Assembly (NCBI GenBank): GCA_934462885.1
Contig: CAKSJC010000033.1
Location: 1-11,884 of the forward strand
Reading direction: 5' to 3'
DNA length: 11,884 nt
From: an uncultured Eubacteriales bacterium
GTDB lineage: Bacteria > Bacillota > Clostridia > Oscillospirales > CAG-272
Part shown: in pieces, positions 1-5,964 of the stretch
Layout: each line of letters begins with the position of its first letter
How positions within the stretch are numbered: the stretch's first letter is position 1
Translations under genes and position numbers: made by a program
The notes under the pieces: model-generated
The model's input: the letters and a program-made list of their open reading frames with translations, nothing else
Database searches by the model: none
What the model was told of the DNA's origin: nothing

Positions 1-607
1 ATGCCTCAAATTTCTTATCGATCGGATACGGGGAGCAGACTTCATCAATTTTACCATCAATCTGAAGTCCGTTATTATCCACGATCACTACCAGGTTGTC
101 CAGTTTACGGAAGCCTGCAAACATAGCTGCCTCCCATACCTGACCTTCCTCTGTCTCTCCATCTCCGAGAATAGCGTATATACGCACGTTAGTTTTATCC
201 ATCTTATTGGCAAGCGCCATTCCGCAGGATGTTGACGCGCCCTGACCGAGAGAACCGGAAGTCATATCGACGCCTTCTGTTTTCTTCATGTCGGGATGCC
301 CCTGAAGATTGCTTTCAGTCTGTCTGAAGGTCTTTAAATCTTCAACGGGGAAATATCCTCGGTTGGCGAGAGCCGAATAAAGTCCGGGAGCGCAATGTCC
401 CTTTGAAAGAACAAGGCGGTCTCGATCAGCTTTTTTCGGATTCTCCGGGTCTATGTTCATTTCTTCAAAATAAAGATATGCCAAAACATCCGCGATTGAA
501 AGGCTTCCGCCGGGATGACCGCTCTTTGCCGAATATACCGCATTGATTATTCCAACACGGATCTTACGGGCAATTTCGGTAAGTTCAGTTTTCTTCTGTG
601 TGTCCAT
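1..607 (-). CDS. Transketolase, N-terminal subunit (partial, 3' end outside window)
   Basis: Thiamine-diphosphate enzyme of the non-oxidative pentose phosphate pathway that transfers two-carbon ketol units between sugar phosphates in the cytoplasm. The first 202 residues are visible and the 3' end runs off the left edge. Seen: a GHPGG motif (residues 30-34), SKGHCAPGLYSAL (68-80), LQGHP (101-105), GSLGQG (118-123) and the ThDP/Mg motif GDGETEEGQVWEA (148-160) ending in DNNGLQIDG (177-185). The SKGHCAPGLY form and the start close to the first motif match the split transketolases of Clostridia and archaea, whose N-terminal subunit is about 270-280 residues and is usually followed by a separate C-terminal subunit gene. 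That partner would lie to the left of the window and is inferred. The ATG at 605-607 follows a GAAAGG ribosome binding site. It is transcribed divergently from rpsF. A full-length transketolase is less likely but cannot be excluded from the visible part. Confidence 0.93.
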   Translation of the reverse strand, partial: MDTQKKTELTEIARKIRVGIINAVYSAKSGHPGGSLSIADVLAYLYFEEMNIDPENPKKADRDRLVLSKGHCAPGLYSALANRGYFPVEDLKTFRQTESNLQGHPDMKKTEGVDMTSGSLGQGASTSCGMALANKMDKTNVRIYAILGDGETEEGQVWEAAMFAGFRKLDNLVVIVDNNGLQIDGKIDEVCSPYPIDKKFEA

Positions 608-691
608 TATAATCCATACCTTTCTTTGTTTGGGATCACAAAAATAATGCCGTTTGCCTATTCATTCGGCAAACACAATTCAATTATATTA

Positions 692-720
692 ATTTTAATA
701 TATTTATCACCAATTGTCAA
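692..720 (-). promoter_or_regulatory. Sigma-A promoter of the transketolase gene
   Basis: On the minus strand there is TTGACA (715-720), a 17-base spacer and TAAAAT (692-697). The predicted transcript starts near 685, giving a leader of about 80 bases. That leader contains a perfect 7-bp hairpin (GTTTGCC/GGCAAAC, arms 652-658 and 668-674). Its role is unknown. Confidence 0.75.
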
Positions 721-902
721 TCTATATATAAAAATATTTATTTTTCCGCCATAATCGTCTCTTCTTCGCGGTATAGTTTACCGTTTCACTGAAAACGGAG
801 CGTTCATATACTTGTAGCAATGACAAAGTGTTTTTTTAACCGTAATTTTCTTTTCAGTAAAAAATCAAGATTTTCCGCACAAAATATTTACCGCAAAAGT
901 GC
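721..902. other. Divergent intergenic spacer
   Basis: A+T-rich spacer between the divergent transketolase and rpsF promoters. I see no gene and no convincing terminator. A short imperfect inverted repeat (CCGTTT then AAAACGG, about 781-797) is the only structure. Confidence 0.5.
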
Positions 903-931
903 TTGACAAAATCGAACGCTTGTGGTATGAT
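903..931 (+). promoter_or_regulatory. Sigma-A promoter of the rpsF-ssb-rpsR operon
   Basis: TTGACA (903-908), a 17-base spacer and TATGAT (926-931), preceded by an extended -10 TGG. It is close to the housekeeping sigma consensus, as expected for a ribosomal protein operon. The predicted start near 938 leaves an 80-base leader before rpsF. Confidence 0.9.
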
Positions 932-941
932 AGTTTAGTGA

Positions 942-1008
942 ACGGGGTTTTTTGCCCGTCTCTCTGCCGTTAAATTTTTATATAACGGCCGAAAGTCCAT
1001 AGGGAGGT
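942..1008 (+). promoter_or_regulatory. Structured rpsF leader, candidate S6:S18 autoregulatory element
   Basis: Three pairings can be drawn in the leader. First, a small hairpin ACGGG/CCCGT (942-946 with 955-959). Second, a 6-7 bp stem GCCGTTA/TAACGGC (966-972 with 983-989). Third, an outer stem pairing GTCTCTCT (958-965) with AGGGAGGT (1001-1008), which includes two G-U pairs near its base and would bury the ribosome binding site. It shares bases 958-959 with the first hairpin, so those two compete at that end. A CCG trinucleotide (989-991) lies just 3' of the inner stem. Known from the family: in many bacteria the S6:S18 complex represses its own operon by binding a leader hairpin with an unpaired CCG that mimics the 16S rRNA site. 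The match here was judged by eye and not with a covariance model. Confidence 0.45.
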
Positions 1009-1017
1009 ATAAATATA

Positions 1018-1338
1018 ATGGAAAAGATTATCAACACTTACGAAACCCTTTTTGTTATCGACGCTGACCTCGCTGAAGATGCAATAAAGGCTCTCGTCGA
1101 GAAGTTCTCAAAGCTCATCTCTGCAAACGGAGAGATTATCGATGTGAACGAATGGGGTAAGCGCAGACTCGCATATCCTATCAACGACAAAAATGACGGA
1201 TATTATGTTCTAATCAACTTCAAGAGTGCAAGTACTCTTCCCGGCGAGCTTGAAAGAATTTTCAGAATCACCGACGGAATTCTTCGTTCTATCGTAATTC
1301 GTCACGAAGACAAAAAAACAGCAAAGGCTGAAGCATAA
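1018..1338 (+). CDS. rpsF: Small ribosomal subunit protein bS6
   Basis: Ribosomal protein S6, which pairs with S18 and binds the central domain of 16S rRNA on the 30S platform. The 106 residues match the normal family length. Recognisable family segments are YETLFVID near the N-terminus, WGKRRLAYPI (residues 46-55), DGYYVLINF (60-68) and RIFRITDGILRSIVIR (80-95), followed by a short charged tail. The ATG is preceded by AGGGAGG (1001-1007) at a 10-base spacing. It is first in the operon with ssb 25 bases downstream, the standard Bacillota arrangement, and is probably autoregulated through the leader described above. Confidence 0.98.
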   Translation: MEKIINTYETLFVIDADLAEDAIKALVEKFSKLISANGEIIDVNEWGKRRLAYPINDKNDGYYVLINFKSASTLPGELERIFRITDGILRSIVIRHEDKKTAKAEA

Positions 1339-1363
1339 CTGACTTCCGAACAGGAGTAAAGAT

Positions 1364-1876
1364 ATGGCTAACTTCAATTTTAACAAGGTTATACTCGGAG
1401 GAAGGCTCACCGCCGATCCCGAACTCAAGACAACGCCTTCGGGAATTCCCGTAACTTCCTTCACTATCGCCGTAAACAGACGTTTCGGCGCAAAAAACGG
1501 AGAAGAAGCTCAGGCAGATTTCTTAAATATAACCGCTTGGAGACAGACCGCTGAATTTATAACCAGGTATTTCCGTAAAGCAAGTTCGATCTGCATTATT
1601 GGTTCTATACAGACGAGATCATGGACTGATCAGGCAACCGGTCAAAAACGTTTTGCAACGGAAATAGTCGCTGATGAAGCGTACTTTGTAGATGCAAAGA
1701 ATGAGAGTCCTATCGCTGTTCAGCAGGCTGCTGCGGCATATCAACAGGGCGCTCCTGCATCGTATGTTCCCTCAGATTACGGTTCCTTCGGAGGCGCCGC
1801 TCAATCCGGAACATATCAGAATCAATCCGCACCTAAGTTCGAAGAAATATCGGATGACGATGAATTACCGTTCTGA
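1364..1876 (+). CDS. ssb: Single-stranded DNA-binding protein
   Basis: Binds and protects single-stranded DNA in replication, recombination and repair, and recruits partners through its C-terminal tip. The 170 residues are close to B. subtilis SsbA length. An OB-fold spans about residues 1-110, with typical segments NKVILGGRLTADPE (7-20), VTSFTIAVNR (30-39), FLNITAWRQTAEF (53-65) and the beta-hairpin region around GSIQTRSWTD. A Gln/Ala/Gly/Ser-rich flexible linker follows, and the acidic tip DDDELPF ends the protein. The ribosome binding site is AGGAG (1352-1356). Its position between rpsF and rpsR is characteristic, and it is presumably cotranscribed with both. Confidence 0.98.
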   Translation: MANFNFNKVILGGRLTADPELKTTPSGIPVTSFTIAVNRRFGAKNGEEAQADFLNITAWRQTAEFITRYFRKASSICIIGSIQTRSWTDQATGQKRFATEIVADEAYFVDAKNESPIAVQQAAAAYQQGAPASYVPSDYGSFGGAAQSGTYQNQSAPKFEEISDDDELPF

Positions 1877-1916
1877 TGTAATTCAAAACAAAACATAACA
1901 GGAGGATTTAAGTAAG

Positions 1917-2228
1917 ATGGATACAGAAAAGACTGAAGTTGTCGCGGCTGAAGAAGTCGTTGTAACAACCGAAAGAACAGATGCTGCTCCTCAGCAGAAG
2001 ATGCAGAGAATTAACAGAAACAGAAGAAAGAAAGTGTGCGCTTTCTGTGCAGATAAAATCGACGATATCGATTATAAAGATACAGTAAGACTCAGAAAGT
2101 TCGTTTCCGAAAGAGCAAAGATTCTTCCCAGAAGAATCTCGGGAACTTGCGCAAAGCACCAGAGACAGCTTACTCTCGCTATCAAACGTGCTCGTCAGGT
2201 AGCTCTTCTTCCTTACATTTCTGACTGA
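1917..2228 (+). CDS. rpsR: Small ribosomal subunit protein bS18
   Basis: Ribosomal protein S18, partner of S6 on the 30S platform. The core (about residues 29-103) contains KKVCAFC, the DTVRLRKFVSERAKILPRRISGTC segment (56-78, in two parts RLRKFVSE and KILPRRISGTC) and HQRQLTLAIKRARQVALLPY (81-100). Cys41, Cys44, Cys78 and His81 could form a zinc site, as in the zinc-binding form of S18. An acidic, Val/Glu/Thr-rich N-terminal extension of about 28 residues precedes the core. I keep this start because AGGAGG (1900-1905) lies 11 bases upstream, whereas the internal Met29 codon (2001) has no ribosome binding site. It is last in the operon and followed by a strong terminator. Confidence 0.97.
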   Translation: MDTEKTEVVAAEEVVVTTERTDAAPQQKMQRINRNRRKKVCAFCADKIDDIDYKDTVRLRKFVSERAKILPRRISGTCAKHQRQLTLAIKRARQVALLPYISD

Positions 2229-2242
2229 TTAAAATTTAACCG

Positions 2243-2274
2243 AAAAAACGGAAGGGTTTTCCTTCCGTTTTTTT
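2243..2274. terminator. Bidirectional intrinsic terminator between rpsR and the convergent membrane gene
   Basis: The stem is CGGAAGG/CCTTCCG (2249-2255 with 2261-2267) with a GTTTT loop. It has an A-tract on the left (2243-2248) and a T-tract on the right (2268-2274), so either transcript ends in a hairpin plus U-run. It serves rpsR on the plus strand and the membrane protein gene on the minus strand. Confidence 0.92.
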
Positions 2275-2308
2275 ACTTAAGAGGGATTTATGTTGGCCAA
2301 CATTTTCG

Positions 2309-2779
2309 TTATGCCTTTTTACTTTTAACCTTGTAAAGAGAGTCTGCCGTTTTAATATAATAACCTATAAAGATCATTGAAATCAAAGGAGATATGAGAG
2401 AAGTAAGTCCTGAGACAAGCTTAAGTATGTTATATATAGATAAAATGATCATAAAAATGTTATATATGAAGAAAACCTTTGCGATAGTGATATGCGCCCT
2501 TTTCTTGTATTTATCTTTGACCTGACTAAAACCTATAATAGCCATCACAGATTTCGCGGCTATCGCGATAACTTCAAGCGTTATAGATACTATTACAAGC
2601 CAAAAAGCGGTGTTTTCAGATATTCCATTTGCAAATGCAATTTTACCGACGTCAAAAGAGCCTCTCAAAAACTCGAGATAAAAAAACAGAAAGTTTCCAA
2701 TTGCAAAAACCGTGAATATAAGGCTGTAATCCCTGAGTTCTTTTTTCAGTTTTTCTTCCGGGGTAACAAAATTCTGCAT
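2309..2779 (-). CDS. Small integral membrane protein of unknown function
   Basis: I do not recognise a family. The 156 residues begin with a charged cytoplasmic-looking stretch (1-17), followed by four predicted membrane segments at about 19-37, 58-84, 97-119 and 125-142, and a short Lys-rich tail. The second segment is long and rich in Ile/Val/Ala, and a basic loop (VKDKYKKRAH, 87-96) lies between segments 2 and 3. No signal-peptide cleavage site or catalytic motif is evident. An AAGGAG ribosome binding site (2787-2792 on the minus strand) with a 7-base spacing supports the ATG at 2777-2779. It is a single gene, convergent to rpsR and sharing its terminator. No clear promoter was found upstream. 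Confidence 0.8.
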   Translation of the reverse strand: MQNFVTPEEKLKKELRDYSLIFTVFAIGNFLFFYLEFLRGSFDVGKIAFANGISENTAFWLVIVSITLEVIAIAAKSVMAIIGFSQVKDKYKKRAHITIAKVFFIYNIFMIILSIYNILKLVSGLTSLISPLISMIFIGYYIKTADSLYKVKSKKA

Positions 2780-2814
2780 AAAATTTCTCCTTATAAAGAT
2801 ATACTAACAGTGCT

Positions 2815-3023
2815 TTAATCTTCTGAGAATTCCGTCAGGATTCCCGTAATATACTCTTGACCACATATATTGCAATATGAGCCTCCGACAACAGTTTAAC
2901 TACGCCAATCGCTTTCTTAAAACTATACTTGAAATATCACAGTCGCTCACAGTCAATTTTCGGCACGTCTGACATAAGCATAGCGACTTTATGTTTCTTT
3001 ACAGGAGTAAATAAGGATACCAT
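2815..3023 (-). pseudogene. Possible degenerate coding remnant
   Basis: Two short minus-strand reading frames look protein-like but are broken. The first starts at an ATG (3021-3023) and gives a 28-residue peptide beginning MVSLFTPVKKHKVAML and ending in IDCERL before TGA (2937-2939). Beyond that stop the same frame continues with KYSFKKAIGVVKLLSEAHIA. A shifted frame ends with a zinc-knuckle-like segment YCNICGQEY and FSED before TAA (2815-2817). This fits an old gene carrying a nonsense mutation and a frameshift, but no family is recognised and chance reading frames are not excluded. Confidence 0.25.
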
Positions 3024-3230
3024 CCTATTTTAAAAGTACCGCACCTCAAGAATCTCACACGTTAAAAATCCAAGTATCAGTATCTGGAATAAGACTTTTT
3101 GATTTTTACTGATTTCTATTATTATAACTATTATAACATAACATATTGAAAAAAGCAAAAAAAATTTTATTATCACTTACATTGGTTTATCAATGATCAA
3201 TTGTGAACATAAAAAAACATGAAAAAACTA
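3024..3230. other. A+T-rich intergenic region upstream of the symporter promoter
   Basis: No gene is seen. The stretch 3115-3230 is very A+T-rich and could act as an upstream promoter element. A weak dyad CAAT-GATCA-ATTG (3191-3203) just upstream of the -35 box is a possible operator, on slim evidence. Confidence 0.4.
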
Positions 3231-3259
3231 TTGACAGGCAATGTGTAAAGTGTTATACT
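3231..3259 (+). promoter_or_regulatory. Sigma-A promoter of the tyrosine leader and symporter
   Basis: A perfect TTGACA (3231-3236), a 17-base spacer and TATACT (3254-3259), preceded by an extended -10 TGT. The predicted start near 3266 is only about 18 bases upstream of the leader ORF, so the ribosome can load as soon as the RNA emerges. Confidence 0.9.
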
Positions 3260-3283
3260 ATGTAAAAAAACGGAGATAAAAGT

Positions 3284-3340
3284 ATGAACATCGCTTTTGC
3301 ATACGAGTTTTATTATTACTATTACTTAACAAAAAAGTAA
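3284..3340 (+). CDS. Tyrosine-rich attenuator leader peptide (18 aa)
   Basis: The short ORF encodes MNIAFAYEFYYYYYLTKK. Six of its 18 codons are Tyr: one at 3302-3304 and five in a row at 3311-3325 (TAT TAT TAC TAT TAC). Two are Phe. GGAG (3272-3275) lies 8 bases before the ATG. The ORF ends in TAA TAG TGA (3338-3346), three different in-frame stops in tandem. The peptide itself probably has no function. Its translation senses charged tRNA-Tyr: a ribosome stalled on the Tyr run would disrupt the 3315-3347 hairpin, free the antiterminator strand and allow transcription into the symporter gene. The layout parallels classic leaders such as pheL and pheM in enteric bacteria. Confidence 0.85.
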   Translation: MNIAFAYEFYYYYYLTKK

Positions 3341-3423
3341 TAGTGATTTGTGATGCAAATTTGCGGGTAATTCGATAAAATACCAAGAGTTGCACAAAAT
3401 CACAGTGCAGCTCTTTTATTTTT
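3315..3423 (+). promoter_or_regulatory. Ribosome-mediated transcription attenuator (tyrosine-responsive, inferred)
   Basis: Two mutually exclusive folds are visible. Fold 1:2 pairs 3315-3327 with 3335-3347 (13 bp, one G-U pair, 7-base loop) and covers Tyr codons 11-14. Fold 2:3, the antiterminator, pairs GTGATTT (3343-3349) with AAATCAC (3397-3403), GTG (3350-3352) with CAC (3393-3395) and CAA (3356-3358) with TTG (3390-3392), with one A and one ATG bulged. Fold 2:3 uses bases of both fold 1:2 and the terminator. When Tyr is plentiful, the ribosome reaches the stops and covers strand 2, so the terminator forms. When Tyr is short, it stalls on the Tyr run, fold 2:3 forms and transcription continues. 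The mechanism is inferred and the pairings are seen. Confidence 0.8.
3385..3423 (+). terminator. Attenuator terminator before the symporter gene
   Basis: An 11-bp stem pairs AAGAGTTGCAC (3385-3395) with GTGCAGCTCTT (3405-3415), with one T-G wobble and a 9-base loop, followed by a U-rich tract (3414-3423). It ends 21 bases before the symporter start codon and after the leader ORF, so it can only serve as a conditional terminator of the symporter transcript. Confidence 0.9.
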
Positions 3424-3444
3424 CTCCGTGTGAGGAGGCTAAAA

Positions 3445-5004
3445 ATGGCAGTAAAACTCATTTTTCTTATTGCGTTTTTTTCAGTAATGATCGCTGTCGG
3501 ATTTGTATGCAGAAAAAAAGCGGACAGCGTTCACGGATTCGTGCTCGGCGGAAGAAATGTCGGTCCTTGGCTCACCGCATTCGCTTATGGCACCTCATAC
3601 TTTTCAGCCGTTATCTTTATCGGCTACTCGGGACAGTTCGGATGGAAATACGGAATATCCGCAACATGGATAGGAATCGGAAACGCCCTTATCGGTTCTC
3701 TTCTTGCTTGGGTTATTCTCGGAAGAAGAACAAGACTGATGACGCAACACATTGACACAAAAACAATGCCGGAATATTTCGGAAAAAGATTTTTGTCCGA
3801 TAAACTGAAAATTGCCGCATCTGTTATAGTATTCATTTTTTTGATCCCGTATACCGCCTCGCTCTACAACGGACTTTCAAGACTTTTTGAAACCGCATTC
3901 GGCATAGATTATATGTGGTGCGTAATTGCAATGAGTATTCTAACAGGTATTTACGTTATTGCCGGCGGATATATGGCCACAGCCGTAAATGACTTTATAC
4001 AAGGAATAATCATGATATTCGGCATTTTTATCGTTATAGCAGCCGTACTCAAAAGTAACGGAGGTTTCAGCGGAGCAATGTCCGCTCTTTCTTCAGTCGC
4101 GGCAGAAACCAATCCCACGCTGAACGGAGCGTTTACTTCATTCTTCGGTCCGGAGCCAATTGCTCTCTTAGGAGTCGTTCTTTTAACCTCACTCGGCACA
4201 TGGGGACTTCCGCAGATGATCGGTAAGTTCTATGCGATAAAAAATGAGTCCGCTATCACAAAAGGAACTCTTATCTCCACATTTTTCGCTTTCGTCGTTG
4301 CAGGCGGATGCTACTTCATGGGAGGTTTCGGCAGGCTTTACGCCGATTCAATCGAATACTCCGGAAATATCCCTGTGTATGACAGCATAATTCCGACAAT
4401 GCTTGCAAAAATGCCGGATGTTATCATGGCTATCGTGATAATGCTCGTTCTATCGGCGTCAATGTCTACTCTTTCTTCACTTGTTCTGACTTCATCATCT
4501 ACACTTGCGCTCGACATGATAATTCCCATGCGTAAGAAAAAAACAAGTGAAAAATGGCAAATGAATCTTATCCGCATACTTATTGTGTTCTTCATTTTGA
4601 TTTCTGCAGTTATTGCAATTGTTCAAATGAAATCAAAAATCACGTTCATAGCACAGCTTATGGGTATCTCATGGGGCGCTCTGGCAGGATCATTCCTTGC
4701 GCCGTTCTTATATAGCCTCTACTCAAAGAAAATAACCAAAGCGTCTGTCTGGGTAAGCTTTATCTCCGGAGTCATCATCATGACTGCAAATATGATATGC
4801 ACTTTCACCGGCCACACATTTATTACTCCGTTCTTCTCTTCCCCTATAAACGCAGGAGTATTAGCAATGTTGGCAGGCCTTGTACTTGTCCCGACAGTCA
4901 GCCTGTTTACAAAAAAGCTGCCCGCAGAAATTACGGAAAAAATGTTCTCATGCTACGATAAGACAATTACCGTACACGCAACCACTTCGCTTGACGAGAA
5001 ATAA
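3445..5004 (+). CDS. Sodium:solute symporter (SSS family), predicted tyrosine-related importer
   Basis: Inner-membrane Na+-coupled importer of the SSS family (PutP-like, LeuT fold). The 519 residues contain about 13 hydrophobic segments spread over the whole length. Family features seen: YGTSYFSAVIFIGYSG (residues 48-63) in the first helices, TMPEYFGKRF (107-116), GGYMATAVNDFIQG (174-187) and a Ser/Thr-rich helix ASMSTLSSLVLTSSS (338-352) where the Na2-site ligands of this fold lie. I chose the ATG at 3445 because GAGGAGG (3432-3438) sits 6 bases before it. A GTG at 3430 would add 5 residues but overlaps that ribosome binding site. The substrate cannot be read from the protein. The Tyr-codon attenuator upstream argues for tyrosine or a compound that yields it. 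No clear terminator follows, so some readthrough into the MarR gene is possible. Confidence 0.93.
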   Translation: MAVKLIFLIAFFSVMIAVGFVCRKKADSVHGFVLGGRNVGPWLTAFAYGTSYFSAVIFIGYSGQFGWKYGISATWIGIGNALIGSLLAWVILGRRTRLMTQHIDTKTMPEYFGKRFLSDKLKIAASVIVFIFLIPYTASLYNGLSRLFETAFGIDYMWCVIAMSILTGIYVIAGGYMATAVNDFIQGIIMIFGIFIVIAAVLKSNGGFSGAMSALSSVAAETNPTLNGAFTSFFGPEPIALLGVVLLTSLGTWGLPQMIGKFYAIKNESAITKGTLISTFFAFVVAGGCYFMGGFGRLYADSIEYSGNIPVYDSIIPTMLAKMPDVIMAIVIMLVLSASMSTLSSLVLTSSSTLALDMIIPMRKKKTSEKWQMNLIRILIVFFILISAVIAIVQMKSKITFIAQLMGISWGALAGSFLAPFLYSLYSKKITKASVWVSFISGVIIMTANMICTFTGHTFITPFFSSPINAGVLAMLAGLVLVPTVSLFTKKLPAEITEKMFSCYDKTITVHATTSLDEK

Positions 5005-5040
5005 AATTAAATGTTCACCTTGGCTTATTGTTTATTATCA

Positions 5041-5069
5041 TTGACTTTTTGGTTTCGGTATGATATACT
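5041..5069 (+). promoter_or_regulatory. Sigma-A promoter of the MarR-type regulator
   Basis: TTGACT (5041-5046), a 17-base spacer and TATACT (5064-5069). The expected start is near 5076. A loose A+T-rich dyad (ATATA at 5063-5067 and TATAT at 5085-5089) brackets the start and could be an autoregulatory operator, but it is weak. Confidence 0.75.
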
Positions 5070-5106
5070 TGATTACATAAATGATATATGAGCCGGGGAG
5101 AATATT

Positions 5107-5586
5107 TTGTCAGACCACAGCGATATTGAAACTGCTAGAAGTTTCCTCAGTTTTATGATAGGCTATTACGCCTTGGTGCGCCGTCACATTATTGAAGCGA
5201 ATCAATTTAGACTCAATTCACACGGTTTTTCAATGCTGTACACGCTTCGAAAATATAAAAAAGACCCCATTACCATGACGAAATTCGCCGATGAGATGGG
5301 GATCACCAAACAGCAGCTTACAAAGCTGGTGAACGATCTGGAGAACAAAAAATATGTCAGACGTTCGCACAACAAAAAAAACAGAAGGCAGGTCTATATT
5401 GAGATCACAGATGAAGGCGATGCATATCTTGATAATATGATCGACAAGCTGATCGATGAAGTGATCACCTCTCTTCACGGATTCAGCGAAGAAGAAAAAA
5501 AAGAAATCGCATTTTGCGCTGAAAAATTATCTGAAGTTTTCAAAAAGGATGAAGAAAACTTTCGCTTAAAAGAAAGCGAAGAGTAA
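5107..5586 (+). CDS. MarR-family transcriptional regulator
   Basis: Predicted dimeric winged-helix DNA-binding repressor or activator of the MarR family, 159 residues, a normal length. N-terminal helices (about 7-35) should contribute to dimerisation. The winged helix spans about residues 40-105, with LNSHGFSMLYTL (36-47), a helix-turn-helix DEMGITKQQLTKLVNDLENK (62-81) and a basic wing RRSHNKKNRRQVYIEIT (85-101), ending in the typical TDEG turn. A long charged C-terminal helix follows. The start is TTG at 5107, supported by GGGGAG (5095-5100) 6 bases upstream and by the normal N-terminal length. No ATG is suitably placed. Ligand and targets are unknown. The neighbouring symporter and the gene 27 bases downstream are natural candidates. 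Confidence 0.93.
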   Translation: MSDHSDIETARSFLSFMIGYYALVRRHIIEANQFRLNSHGFSMLYTLRKYKKDPITMTKFADEMGITKQQLTKLVNDLENKKYVRRSHNKKNRRQVYIEITDEGDAYLDNMIDKLIDEVITSLHGFSEEEKKEIAFCAEKLSEVFKKDEENFRLKESEE

Positions 5587-5613
5587 CAAAAAGAACGTAA
5601 ACGAGGACAAACA

Positions 5614-5964
5614 ATGAAGTATTCTTTTGACACTATCCTTTATGAACTTATGAGGTATGCTTTCTTCGAAAGAAAAGATGTCGATATGTCAGATGAGTTC
5701 GGCGCTATGGTATATTCGCTTTGGTTTTTGCAGAATCCTCTTGCCCTTTCCGAGAGAGAATCTGTCGGAACAGTGGGAGATTACCGTAAGAATTTCAAGT
5801 GCTTTAAAAATAAAACAAAAACAATTCCGTTTACCGCACATTCACATGAAAGCGAGCCGCTCATACCGTCTCCTGATGATCTGCTGATATATTCGGTGAT
5901 AAATCGTGAAAATCCGCGCGCAATTCACTTTATTTCAGACAGGTTTGACGTTATAAAAATATAA
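5614..5964 (+). CDS. Hypothetical protein in operon with the MarR gene
   Basis: I do not recognise this 116-residue protein. It has no membrane segment or signal peptide, and is predicted to be soluble with mixed helix and strand. The N-terminal half is aromatic and acidic (YELMRYAFFERKDVDM, 10-25). The middle is basic (YRKNFKCFKNKTKT, 57-70). The C-terminal half has PSPDDLLIYSVINRENPRAI (86-105). It starts 27 bases after the MarR stop with GAGGA (5603-5607) as ribosome binding site, so it is probably cotranscribed and translated. A role linked to the regulator is possible but only by position. Confidence 0.65.
   Translation: MKYSFDTILYELMRYAFFERKDVDMSDEFGAMVYSLWFLQNPLALSERESVGTVGDYRKNFKCFKNKTKTIPFTAHSHESEPLIPSPDDLLIYSVINRENPRAIHFISDRFDVIKI

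Noticed and set aside
515..754. Plus-strand open frame of 79 codons
   Set aside because: It is opposite the transketolase start and its promoter, rich in Ile/Phe/Tyr from A+T-rich DNA, and has no ribosome binding site.
2492..2818. Plus-strand open frame of 108 codons
   Set aside because: It is antisense to the four-helix membrane protein gene, which has a good ribosome binding site and shares a terminator. The plus frame has neither.
3266..3423. Tyrosine T-box riboswitch as the explanation for the symporter leader
   Set aside because: There is no T-box consensus (AGGGTGG...ACCGCG-like) or long stem I, and the leader is too short. The translated Tyr-rich ORF explains the region better.
3430..3444. 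GTG start for the symporter adding five residues
   Set aside because: It overlaps the GAGGAGG ribosome binding site that serves the ATG at 3445 and has no ribosome binding site of its own.
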